Both the position numbers and the translations under genes were made by a program. This document shows positions 1 through 6,806 of a stretch of DNA of 7,694 nucleotides, one piece after another. How positions within the stretch are numbered: the stretch's first letter is position 1; each line of letters begins with the position of its first letter. The DNA is from Rhodoferax sp. (GTDB lineage Bacteria; Pseudomonadota; Gammaproteobacteria; Burkholderiales; Burkholderiaceae_C): positions 1-7,694 of the forward strand of contig JAQGMQ010000614.1 in NCBI GenBank assembly GCA_028292305.1, read 5' to 3'. The notes under the pieces are model-generated. The model was given only the letters and a program-made list of their open reading frames with translations, searched no databases and was not told the DNA's origin.

Positions 1-1
1 C

Positions 2-1237
2 TTCCCTGATGCGTTGTCGATTTCCATGGCGGCCATGGACTCGAAGCTGCTGAACCGCTACCTCACCACCAACAACACCACCGGCGTCACCGAGAGCCAG
101 ATGGTGCAGGTGTCCGGCCACAAGTCGGCGCGGGCCTGGTATGACCTGGCCGTGCAGTCCGGCCGTACCGATCCGGTCAGCGGGCGGGTGGAGAACATCC
201 CGGTCACGGGATCGTTCGGCGGGGGTTATGCGTCTGGCGCCTTCAATGCGGCGGTGCCTGCCGCCTTGCGCTGGAACGAACTCACCAACCCGGCCGGTGC
301 CCGCGCCACGGTGTTCGACATCGGGCGCAACGTCTACGGCGTCGATGAAAGCGGCTACGGCCGGCGGCCGTTCGACAACGTCGGCGTGCAGTACGGCCTG
401 GCCCAGCTGAACGCGGGGGTGTTGTCCGCCGAGCAGTTCCTGGAGCTGAACGAGAAGGCTGGCGGCTACGACCGCAACGGCAACTACATCACCGCCCGGG
501 CCGTCGGCGACGCGGGGGCCATCAAGCGCGCCTACCAGTCGGGCCTGCAGCTCGGCGGCAGCGGCGGGCTGGCCGCGATCCCCGTGTTCGACATGTCGAA
601 CTTCTATGACGAAGGCAACTACTACCACTACCAGTGGTTCCACTTCGCTGCGCGTGAACGCATGCGCCAGGCGAATGGCGACACCCGCAACCACGTGATG
701 TGGCGCGGTGGCGTGAGCTTTGCCGACCTGTTCGGCGTGACGACGCCGGGCCAGGCTGAACGTGCGGCGATCAGCGCCAAGTCACAGGCCGACGGCTGGG
801 CCGCGTTTGTGAAATGGGTGGACGCCTACCGCGCCGACACCTCGGCCGCGGCGCAGCGCGACAAGGTGATCGCCAGGAAGCCCGCCGAGGCCGTGGACGG
901 CTGCTTCAGCTTCTCGACCGCACCGCAGTTCATCGCCGAGACCCAGACCCTGGGCAGCACCGGCGGGTCGTGCAACGCGATCTGGCCGTCCTTCACCTTT
1001 CCGCGGGCGCAGGCCGGCGGCCCGGTGGCCGCGGACAAGCTGAAGTGCCAGCTCAAGCCGGTCAACGCGGCCGACTACCCGGGCTTCACGGGTGCGCAAT
1101 TGGCCCGTCTGAACGCGGTGTTCGCGGGTGGCGTGTGCGACTGGTCCCAGGCCGGCGTGAACCAGACACCGCTGGTGCCGTACGCGTCGTTCGGCCCTTC
1201 GCCGGCCAACCTGGTGTTCCAGGTCGGCAGCCCCTGA
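2..1237 (+). CDS. DUF6351-like protein, 5'-truncated by the window edge
   Basis: The reading frame is open to the left edge, so the gene starts outside the window; the 411 codons before the TGA are its C-terminal part. Family members, as I recall them, are secreted proteins of roughly 650-750 residues with hydrolase-like annotation but no established reaction. The evidence is motif recall. A block at about 586-712 reads PVFDMSNFYDEGNYYHYQW and then FAARERMRQANG...NHVMW. The tail at about 1033-1144 reads DKLKCQLKPVNAADYPGFT, then LARLNAVF and GVCDW. The four cysteines visible in the segment (GCF, SCN, KCQ, VCD) would suit two disulfides in an exported protein. I cannot assign a catalytic triad, and the signal peptide would be off-window. 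A hairpin follows 34 bases after the stop, and a TctC-type gene comes next on the same strand. A tannase/feruloyl-esterase relative is the main alternative. Confidence 0.68.
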   Translation, partial: FPDALSISMAAMDSKLLNRYLTTNNTTGVTESQMVQVSGHKSARAWYDLAVQSGRTDPVSGRVENIPVTGSFGGGYASGAFNAAVPAALRWNELTNPAGARATVFDIGRNVYGVDESGYGRRPFDNVGVQYGLAQLNAGVLSAEQFLELNEKAGGYDRNGNYITARAVGDAGAIKRAYQSGLQLGGSGGLAAIPVFDMSNFYDEGNYYHYQWFHFAARERMRQANGDTRNHVMWRGGVSFADLFGVTTPGQAERAAISAKSQADGWAAFVKWVDAYRADTSAAAQRDKVIARKPAEAVDGCFSFSTAPQFIAETQTLGSTGGSCNAIWPSFTFPRAQAGGPVAADKLKCQLKPVNAADYPGFTGAQLARLNAVFAGGVCDWSQAGVNQTPLVPYASFGPSPANLVFQVGSP

Positions 1238-1271
1238 CCGGGCGCCAGCCAGGCCTGCCAATTGACCTGAA

Positions 1272-1295
1272 CCCTGCGCCCTTCGGGGCGCAGGG
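1272..1295 (+). terminator. Stable C(UUCG)G hairpin, probable terminator or mRNA 3'-end stabiliser
   Basis: Bases 1272-1281 (CCCTGCGCCC) are perfectly complementary to 1286-1295 (GGGCGCAGGG), around a TTCG loop closed by a C-G pair. This is the exceptionally stable cUUCGg tetraloop. It begins 34 bases after the stop of the DUF6351-like gene and ends 112 bases before the tctC-like start. No T-run follows, so it is not a textbook intrinsic terminator. It could act as a weak terminator or block 3' exonuclease. The position supports a transcript boundary between the two genes. Confidence 0.5.
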
Positions 1296-1393
1296 AGGGT
1301 CTCCCACCAACCGGGAGCCAAGCCCCTGGCGCCTCGCCGGCCATGCCGGTGGCACCTCCAGATCTTTATCCTCCCGCACCCCATCGAAACGAC

Positions 1394-1400
1394 GAAAGGA
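1394..1400 (+). promoter_or_regulatory. Ribosome binding site for the tctC-like gene
   Basis: GAAAGGA lies seven bases before the ATG at 1408. It is the clearest Shine-Dalgarno sequence in the window. It fixes the start at the methionine that opens a signal peptide, rather than at an upstream in-frame codon; the frame is open far upstream, into the preceding gene. Confidence 0.75.
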
Positions 1401-1407
1401 CAAATTC

Positions 1408-2412
1408 ATGAAGCTCCGCATCAACACCCGAAGGACGGCGCTGGCCGCGCTGACCACGCTGCTCGCCGCCACACTGGCCTGCATGGCGGTGCCCGCCGCC
1501 GCGGAAGATTTCCCCGGTGGCCGGGCCGTCACGGCCGTGGTGCCGTTTGCTGCCGGTGGCCCCACCGACAAGGTGGCCCGCGAGATCGGCCTGCTGATGT
1601 CGAAGCAGCTCGGCGTGCCGGTGCTGATCGACAACAGTGCCGGTGCCGGCGGCACCATCGGCGCGCGCAAGGTGGCGCTGGCCAAGCCCGATGGCCACAC
1701 CATCCTGATCCACCACATCGGCATGGCGACGGCCGTGGGCCTGTACCGCAATCTCGGCTTCGATCCCCTGAAGGATTTCGAGATGGTGGGCGAGATCGCC
1801 GACGTGCCGATGGTCCTGCTGGCGAACAAGTCGCTGCCGCCCGCCGACATGAAGGCGCTGGTCAGCTATGCCAAGGCCAATGCCGCCAGCCTGTCCCTGG
1901 CCAACGCCGGCATCGGCTCGGCTTCGCACCTGTGCGGGCTGCTGCTGCAGTCGGCGCTGCAGACGGAGCTGACCACCATCCCCTACAAGGGCACCGCGCC
2001 CGCGCTCGTCGACCTGATGGGCGGCCAGGTCAATCTGCTGTGCGACCAGACCACCAACGTGGCCGGCCAGATCAAGGCCGGATCGCTGAAGCCGTACGCA
2101 GCGATGCAGCCGCAGCGCATCGACGCCTTCAAGGACATTCCTTCGGCGGCCGAGAGCGGGCTGCCGGTCGAGGTGAAGATCTGGCATGCGATGTACGCCC
2201 CCAAGGGCACGCCGCAGGCCATTGTCGACAGGCTCAGTGCGGCGCTGCAGTCAGCGGTTGAAGACCAGGGTTTTCGGAGCAAAATGGCGGACCTCGGCGC
2301 CCAGGCGGTGCCTGCGGCAAGAGCCAGGCCGGAGTCGCTTCGGACCCACCTCGGCAATGAGATCACGAAGTGGACGCCGATCATCAGGAAGGCGGGTGTT
2401 TATGCAGATTGA
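1408..2412 (+). CDS. Tripartite tricarboxylate transporter substrate-binding protein (TctC/Bug family)
   Basis: This 334-residue periplasmic solute receptor is of normal length for the Bug family. Residues 1-32 form a signal peptide: basic MKLRINTRR, a hydrophobic core, and a likely cleavage after AAA before EDFP. The arginine pair at 8-9 is only weakly Tat-like. Family hallmarks are VPFAAGGPTDKVARE near the mature N-terminus, NSAGAGGTIGA, AKPDGHT, PYKGTAPALVDLMGGQV and CDQTTN. Members bind small carboxylated compounds and normally hand them to TctA/TctB membrane partners; no such genes are present here. The ligand cannot be read from the sequence. The start is supported by a strong ribosome binding site. 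The histidine kinase gene begins five bases after the stop, so this receptor is probably co-transcribed with a two-component system and may feed ligand information to it. Confidence 0.93.
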   Translation: MKLRINTRRTALAALTTLLAATLACMAVPAAAEDFPGGRAVTAVVPFAAGGPTDKVAREIGLLMSKQLGVPVLIDNSAGAGGTIGARKVALAKPDGHTILIHHIGMATAVGLYRNLGFDPLKDFEMVGEIADVPMVLLANKSLPPADMKALVSYAKANAASLSLANAGIGSASHLCGLLLQSALQTELTTIPYKGTAPALVDLMGGQVNLLCDQTTNVAGQIKAGSLKPYAAMQPQRIDAFKDIPSAAESGLPVEVKIWHAMYAPKGTPQAIVDRLSAALQSAVEDQGFRSKMADLGAQAVPAARARPESLRTHLGNEITKWTPIIRKAGVYAD

Positions 2413-2417
2413 GATGC

Positions 2418-4289
2418 GTGGCTGAACGTGCCAACCGCCGCTGGCCGGCGGTGCTCCTTTTCGTGCTCGCGCTGGCCGGGGTGGTGGCGGCCAGCTACAC
2501 GCTGGCGCAGCGGCTGGGCATCCGTTCGCTGCGCGAATCCACTTCGCACCGGCTCGACCTGTACGCGGCCAACCTGCAGGCGGAAATGGACCGCTTCGAA
2601 TACCTGCCGCCGGTGGTCTCGCTGAACGAACACCTGGTGGCCCTGCTCGAGCGCCCCGCGGACCACGCCAGGGCCGACGTCGTGAACCACTACCTGCAGA
2701 CGGTGGCCTCCCGTGCCGGCGCCTCGGCGATCTATGTGATGGACATCCACGGGCTCACGTTGGCGGCCAGCAACTGGCAGCAGTCGAACAGCTTCGTCGG
2801 CACCAACTTCGCCTACCGGCCGTATTTTCAGGAGGCGGCCAAAGGCTTCCCCGGCCGCTTCTACGGCGTCGGCACGGTGAGCCGCGAAGCCGGTTATTAC
2901 TATGCCCATTCGGTGGTGAAGGACGGCCGCGTGATCGGCGTCACGGCGGTGAAGGTCAGCCTCGAGCGGCTCGACCAGGCCTGGGGCCATGACGGCGAAA
3001 AGATCGTCGTGGCCGACAGCAATGGCGTGGTGTTCCTGTCGTCCGAGCCCAACTGGAAGTACCGCACCCTGCGTGGCCTGTCGGACGAGACCATCGGCCG
3101 GCTCGCGGCCACGCGGCAGTATTCCGAAGCGGGTTTGCTGTCGCCGCTGGGCATGCGCGAAAAGAGCGTGCTGGAAAACGGCGCCACCATCGTCGAGGTG
3201 CGCGCCGAACCCATCGAACACCAGCGCTCGGGCGCGACCACGGATTTCCTGGTGCAGCAGAACCGCGTGCCCGGCACCGACTGGCGGCTACTGGTGTTGT
3301 CCGAACTCGCGCCGGCCCAGGTGTCGGCGCGCATCACCTCGGCCCTGGCCGCGCTGAGCCTGGTGCTGGCGGCGTTGCTGGTGCTGTACTTCCAGCAGCG
3401 TCGCCGCTTCTTCGCGCAGACCGTGGCGGCGCGCGTGGCGCTGCAGCAGGCCAACGACCAGCTGGAGCGCAACGTGCAGGAACGCACCCAGGCGCTGAGC
3501 GATGCCAACCTGCGGCTGCAGGACGAGATCGGCGAACGCAAACGGGTCGAGGAGACGTTGCGCGCGACGCTCGAAGACCTGGTGCACACCGCGCGCATGG
3601 CGGTGCTGGGCCAGATGTCGGCCGGCATCACCCATGAACTCAACCAGCCGCTGGCGGCGCTGCGTACGCTCTCCGGCAACGCCGTGGTGTTCCTCGAACG
3701 CGGCCAGCAGGAGCAGGCCGCCTCCAACCTGCGCATCATCGGCCAGCTGACGGACCACATGGGCAAGATCACCTCGCAACTGAAGAAGTTCGCGCGCAAG
3801 TCGGCGGTGGAATTGCGCCAGGTGAACGTGCCGGCGGTGGTCCACGACGCGATGTTCCTGTTGCGCCAGAGCCTGCCCACGGCGGCGATCCGCATCGAGC
3901 AGCATTTCGAGCCGGAAGACCTGAGCGCCCTGTGCGACGCAAATCTGCTCGAACAGATCTTGCTGAACCTGCTGACCAACGCCATCGACGCGGTCGAAGG
4001 CACGGCCCGCCCGCACATCCTGATCCATGCGTGGGCCGAGGACGGCATGGCCCGCATCGAGGTGCACGACAACGGCCCCGGCATCGCCGAACACGTGTCC
4101 CCGCATTTGTTCGAACCGTTTTATTCGACCAAGGAACAGGGCCGCGGGCTCGGGCTCGGCCTGGCCATCTCGGCCGACATCGTGCGCAAGCTCTCGGGCA
4201 CGCTCACGCCGGGCCGCAGTGCCACGCTGGGCGGCGCGCTGTTCACCATTCAACTCAAGGCCGCCGAACTGGAGACCGCCCATGTCTGA
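2418..4289 (+). CDS. Sensor histidine kinase, DctB-like
   Basis: This is a 623-residue inner-membrane kinase read from GTG 2418. One transmembrane segment lies at about 9-28 and a second at about 306-326. Between them is a periplasmic PDC/dCache-type sensor with DctB-like landmarks: LDLYAANLQAEMDRFEYLP, RPYF at 134-137, YGVGT from 149 and GYYYA at 159-163. A charged coiled-coil linker follows. The H-box has GITHELNQPLAALRT with the phospho-acceptor at His406. The ATPase domain has the N-box NLLTNAIDA (Asn521), DNGPGI from Asp551, EPFYSTKEQG, and the glycine-rich GRGLGLGLAIS from about 575. All catalytic boxes look intact. DctB relatives sense C4-dicarboxylates; here the ligand is unknown and could be presented by the adjacent Bug protein. 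The start is uncertain: GTG 2418 has no good ribosome binding site, TTG 2409 overlaps the upstream stop, and translational coupling is likely. Confidence 0.92.
   Translation: MAERANRRWPAVLLFVLALAGVVAASYTLAQRLGIRSLRESTSHRLDLYAANLQAEMDRFEYLPPVVSLNEHLVALLERPADHARADVVNHYLQTVASRAGASAIYVMDIHGLTLAASNWQQSNSFVGTNFAYRPYFQEAAKGFPGRFYGVGTVSREAGYYYAHSVVKDGRVIGVTAVKVSLERLDQAWGHDGEKIVVADSNGVVFLSSEPNWKYRTLRGLSDETIGRLAATRQYSEAGLLSPLGMREKSVLENGATIVEVRAEPIEHQRSGATTDFLVQQNRVPGTDWRLLVLSELAPAQVSARITSALAALSLVLAALLVLYFQQRRRFFAQTVAARVALQQANDQLERNVQERTQALSDANLRLQDEIGERKRVEETLRATLEDLVHTARMAVLGQMSAGITHELNQPLAALRTLSGNAVVFLERGQQEQAASNLRIIGQLTDHMGKITSQLKKFARKSAVELRQVNVPAVVHDAMFLLRQSLPTAAIRIEQHFEPEDLSALCDANLLEQILLNLLTNAIDAVEGTARPHILIHAWAEDGMARIEVHDNGPGIAEHVSPHLFEPFYSTKEQGRGLGLGLAISADIVRKLSGTLTPGRSATLGGALFTIQLKAAELETAHV
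4271..4275 (+). promoter_or_regulatory. Ribosome binding site for the response regulator, inside the kinase gene
   Basis: GGAGA lies six bases before ATG 4282, within the last codons of the kinase gene. It settles the start of the response regulator at 4282, because the frame is open further upstream to 4027. It gives the kinase and regulator an 8-base overlap (ATGTCTGA), typical of translational coupling. Confidence 0.7.
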
Positions 4290-5637
4290 CCCCTCCGCGG
4301 CACCGCCGGTGGTGCTCTATGTCGAGGACGACCCGTCCGTGCGGCTCGGCAGCACGCAATCGCTGCAGCTCGCCGGTTTCGAGGTGCGGGCCTACGGCTC
4401 GGCCGAGCAGGTGGCGGCGCACCTGGTGCCGGGGCTGCGCGGCATCCTCGTCACCGACGTGCGTCTGCCGGGCATGGACGGGCTGCGTTTGCTGGAGCGC
4501 GTGCAGCAGATCGACGCCGGCATACCCGTGATCCTGGTGACCGGGCACGGCGACATTTCAATGGCGGTGCAGGCCATGCGCATGGGCGCCTACGACTTCA
4601 TAGAGAAGCCGTTTTCACCCGAACAGATCTGCGAGGTGGTGGGCCGCGCCATCGAAAAACGCAGCTTGAGCCTCGAAGTCGATCTGCTGCGCACGCGGCT
4701 GTCGGGCATCAACACCATCGACGCCAAGATCGTCGGCCGGTCGTCGGCCATGACCGACCTGCGCCGCGTCGTTCTCGACATCGCCTCGACCAACGCCGAG
4801 GTGCTGATCACCGGCGAAACCGGCACCGGCAAGGAACTGGTGGCACGCTGCCTGCATGACTACAGCAAACGCAAGGACGGCGCCTTCGCGGCACTGAACT
4901 GCGGCGGCATGCCCGAGCTTCTGTTCGAAAGCGAGGTGTTCGGCCACGAGGCCGGCTCGTTCACCGGCGCGGCCAAACGCCACATCGGCAAGATCGAACA
5001 TGCCAGCGGCGGCACCCTGTTTCTCGACGAGATCGAGACCATGCCGCTGAGCCTGCAGGTCAAGCTGTTGCGCACGCTGCAGGAGCGCAATTTCGAACGC
5101 CTTGGCTCGAACGAGCTGCTGCCGATGGACTGCCGCATCATCGCGGCCACCAAGGCCGATCTGCTGCATCCACCGCCCGAGCTGCCGTTTCGCAACGACC
5201 TGTATTACCGGCTCGGCGTGGTGGTGCTGCACATCGCGCCGCTGCGCGAAAGGCGCGAGGACATCCCGGCGCTGTTCTCGCATTTCCTGATGCAGGCCGC
5301 GGTGCGCTACGAACGTGACGTGCCCGATCCGAGCCCGGCCCAGCGCCAGGCATTGATGCAACACCACTGGCCCGGCAATGTGCGCGAGCTGCGCAACTCC
5401 GCCGATCGCATGGTGCTGGGCTTGCCGGTGATCGACGGCTCGGTGGCGCAGAAGGCCGAACCGCGCTCGCTGGACGCGCAACTGGCGGTGTTCGAACGGC
5501 ACCTGCTGGAGGAGGCCTTGACCGCCTGCGGCGGGCGTGCCGCCACCGCCAGCGAGATGCTGCAGATTCCGAAGAAGACTCTGTACGACAAGCTGAAGCG
5601 GTTCGGCATCGGCGCGGATGAATTCCGGGCGCCTTGA
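4282..5637 (+). CDS. Sigma-54-dependent response regulator, NtrC/DctD family
   Basis: This is a 451-residue cytoplasmic transcription activator with the full three-domain layout. The receiver domain (about 8-125) has the acidic pair Asp16/Asp17, phospho-acceptor Asp59 in TDVRLPGMDG, Thr87 and Lys109. The AAA+ domain (about 150-385) has Walker A GETGTGKE at 178-185, the sigma-54 contact loop at 225-230, and Walker B LFLDE with Asp249/Glu250. WPGNVREL and its flank mark the end of this domain. A Fis-type helix-turn-helix lies at about 412-446, with ATASEMLQIPKKTLYDKLKRFG. The contact loop reads GSFTGA rather than GAFTGA, a conservative change. It overlaps the kinase gene by eight bases, so the kinase is its expected phosphodonor. 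It should activate a sigma-54 promoter, perhaps that of the tctC-like operon, where only imperfect candidate sites are visible. Confidence 0.95.
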   Translation: MSDPSAAPPVVLYVEDDPSVRLGSTQSLQLAGFEVRAYGSAEQVAAHLVPGLRGILVTDVRLPGMDGLRLLERVQQIDAGIPVILVTGHGDISMAVQAMRMGAYDFIEKPFSPEQICEVVGRAIEKRSLSLEVDLLRTRLSGINTIDAKIVGRSSAMTDLRRVVLDIASTNAEVLITGETGTGKELVARCLHDYSKRKDGAFAALNCGGMPELLFESEVFGHEAGSFTGAAKRHIGKIEHASGGTLFLDEIETMPLSLQVKLLRTLQERNFERLGSNELLPMDCRIIAATKADLLHPPPELPFRNDLYYRLGVVVLHIAPLRERREDIPALFSHFLMQAAVRYERDVPDPSPAQRQALMQHHWPGNVRELRNSADRMVLGLPVIDGSVAQKAEPRSLDAQLAVFERHLLEEALTACGGRAATASEMLQIPKKTLYDKLKRFGIGADEFRAP

Positions 5638-5701
5638 GGCCGGGCGGGCGCCACCCGCGTGGTGGGCAAACGCAACAGTGCCGTCAGGAACCCGGCGGAT
5701 C

Positions 5702-5727
5702 GTGCGAGACTGGCGCCAGTTTCACAC
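5702..5727 (+). promoter_or_regulatory. 26-base inverted repeat upstream of the LysR-type gene, candidate operator
   Basis: The two 13-base halves match at 11 of 13 positions, and the central 12 bases (ACTGGCGCCAGT, 5709-5720) are a perfect palindrome. The site ends 28 bases before ATG 5756 and lies 64 bases after the response regulator stop. The gapless dyad suits a dimeric DNA-binding protein. It could also fold in RNA with a GGCGCC loop, one wobble and one mismatch, but no T-run follows, so a terminator is less likely. It contains no T-N11-A core of the classical LysR kind. Which protein binds it is unknown; autoregulation by the adjacent regulator is the simplest guess. Confidence 0.5.
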
Positions 5728-5755
5728 CAGCGCCGCCCCGCACCACGCCACACCG

Positions 5756-6658
5756 ATGGACAGTTTCGACCTCATCAAGACCTTCAGCGAAGTCGCCGCC
5801 GGTGGCAGCTTTTCCGGCGCGGCGGCGCGTCTCAAGATGGGCAAGGCCACGGTCAGCAAACATGTGGCCGAGCTGGAGTCGCGCATCGGTGTGCGCCTGC
5901 TGAACCGTTCCACCCGCGCCGTCAGCCTGACCGAGGCCGGGGCCCTGTTGCTCGAACGCCTGCTGCCGGTGATCGAGATCATCAAGCTCACGCGCGAGGA
6001 ATTGCAGGAACGGTCGAGCCGGCCGGTGGGGCGCATCCACATCGCCGCGCCGCATGGCATGAGCCAGGGCCGGCTGCCCAAGCTGCTGGCTAAATTTCTG
6101 GGCCACTACCCGGAGGTGAGCATCAGCCTGCAACTCAGCAACCGCACGTTCGACCTGGCCGAGGAAGCCATCGACGTGGCACTGTTGCTCGGCCCGGTGA
6201 CGGACGAGAATCTCATCCTGCGCAAGCTGCAGCGGGTCAAGATGACGGTCTGCGCATCGCCCGTGTATTGGCGTAAACATGGCCTCCCGGAGCATCCCAC
6301 TGCGCTGGCGAAACACACGGCGCTGACCAATTCGCGCCTCGGGCCGCATCCGCATTGGCGCTTCGAAGACGATGGCCGGCCGGTCGACGTGGCCGTCAAG
6401 AGCCGCATGGACGCGAGCGAGGCCGGCCCGCTCATCGAGGCGGCGATCCAGGGCTTTGGCGTGCTCTACCTGCCCAACCTGCTGGTGCAGTCGCACCTCG
6501 AGCATGGCGAACTGCTGGAGGTGCTGCCGGCGTTCGCGCGCAACGACATCTGGCTGTCGGCCGCGTACCTGCAGCGCCGGCACAACAGCGCGGCGCTGCG
6601 GGCCTTGCTGGATTTTCTGCAGGACCAGATGGGCGACGGCAAGACCGACCGCAAATAG
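5756..6658 (+). CDS. LysR-type transcriptional regulator, CrgA/DmlR-like subgroup
   Basis: This 300-residue cytoplasmic regulator is of standard length for the family. The N-terminal winged helix-turn-helix has its core at about 18-40, with GSFSGAAARLKMGKATVSKHV and then RLLNRSTRAVSLTEAG. The effector-binding domain runs from about 87 to 294 and opens GRIHIAAPHGMSQGRLP. It contains FDLAEEAIDVALLLG, the segment before VCASPVYWRKHG, and IQGFGVLYLP. These read like the CrgA/DmlR branch, whose members respond to varied small molecules; the effector cannot be inferred. ATG 5756 was chosen because the helix-turn-helix then starts at the usual distance. The open frame back to 5618 adds 46 residues without family character. 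No Shine-Dalgarno sequence precedes the ATG. A 26-base palindrome lies just upstream. No divergent gene is present, so its target is not obvious. Confidence 0.93.
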   Translation: MDSFDLIKTFSEVAAGGSFSGAAARLKMGKATVSKHVAELESRIGVRLLNRSTRAVSLTEAGALLLERLLPVIEIIKLTREELQERSSRPVGRIHIAAPHGMSQGRLPKLLAKFLGHYPEVSISLQLSNRTFDLAEEAIDVALLLGPVTDENLILRKLQRVKMTVCASPVYWRKHGLPEHPTALAKHTALTNSRLGPHPHWRFEDDGRPVDVAVKSRMDASEAGPLIEAAIQGFGVLYLPNLLVQSHLEHGELLEVLPAFARNDIWLSAAYLQRRHNSAALRALLDFLQDQMGDGKTDRK

Positions 6659-6806
6659 AAAACAAGAAAACAGCAGCGAAAATCGAGAGAGCCGCCCATC
6701 CCGCCGATCGAAGCAAGCACCTGGGGCTTCATCCCTGCCGTTGACGCCTGCATCGATCTTCGTGGACGGCCAGATCCAGCCCGCGAGCGGCACACCACCC
6801 AACGCC

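Noticed and set aside
1250..1257. Perfect 8-base palindrome CAGGCCTG
   Set aside because: It is too short to be significant in GC-rich sequence, and no partner sites are nearby.
814..1407. N-terminal extension of the tctC-like frame back into the DUF6351-like gene
   Set aside because: The extension is arginine-rich shadow sequence. The ribosome binding site at 1394-1400 and the signal peptide at 1408 fix the true start.
1401..1512. Tat signal peptide on the TctC-like protein (arginine pair at residues 8-9)
   Set aside because: TRRTALA matches the Tat consensus poorly, lacking the aromatic residue after the pair. An ordinary Sec signal explains the sequence.
3288..5502. Long minus-strand open frames opposite the kinase and response regulator (3288-4283 and 4615-5502)
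   Set aside because: Their translations are dominated by His, Gln, Arg, Val and Gly with no domain motifs. They are mirror frames of strongly coding sequence.
5644..5658. Short hairpin GCGGG-CGCCA-CCCGC just after the response regulator stop
   Set aside because: The stem is only five pairs in very GC-rich sequence, and no T-run follows. It is too weak to call a terminator.
5618..5755. 46-residue N-terminal extension of the LysR protein from ATG 5618
   Set aside because: It overlaps the response regulator end and the palindrome, has no family character, and would move the helix-turn-helix away from its usual N-terminal place.
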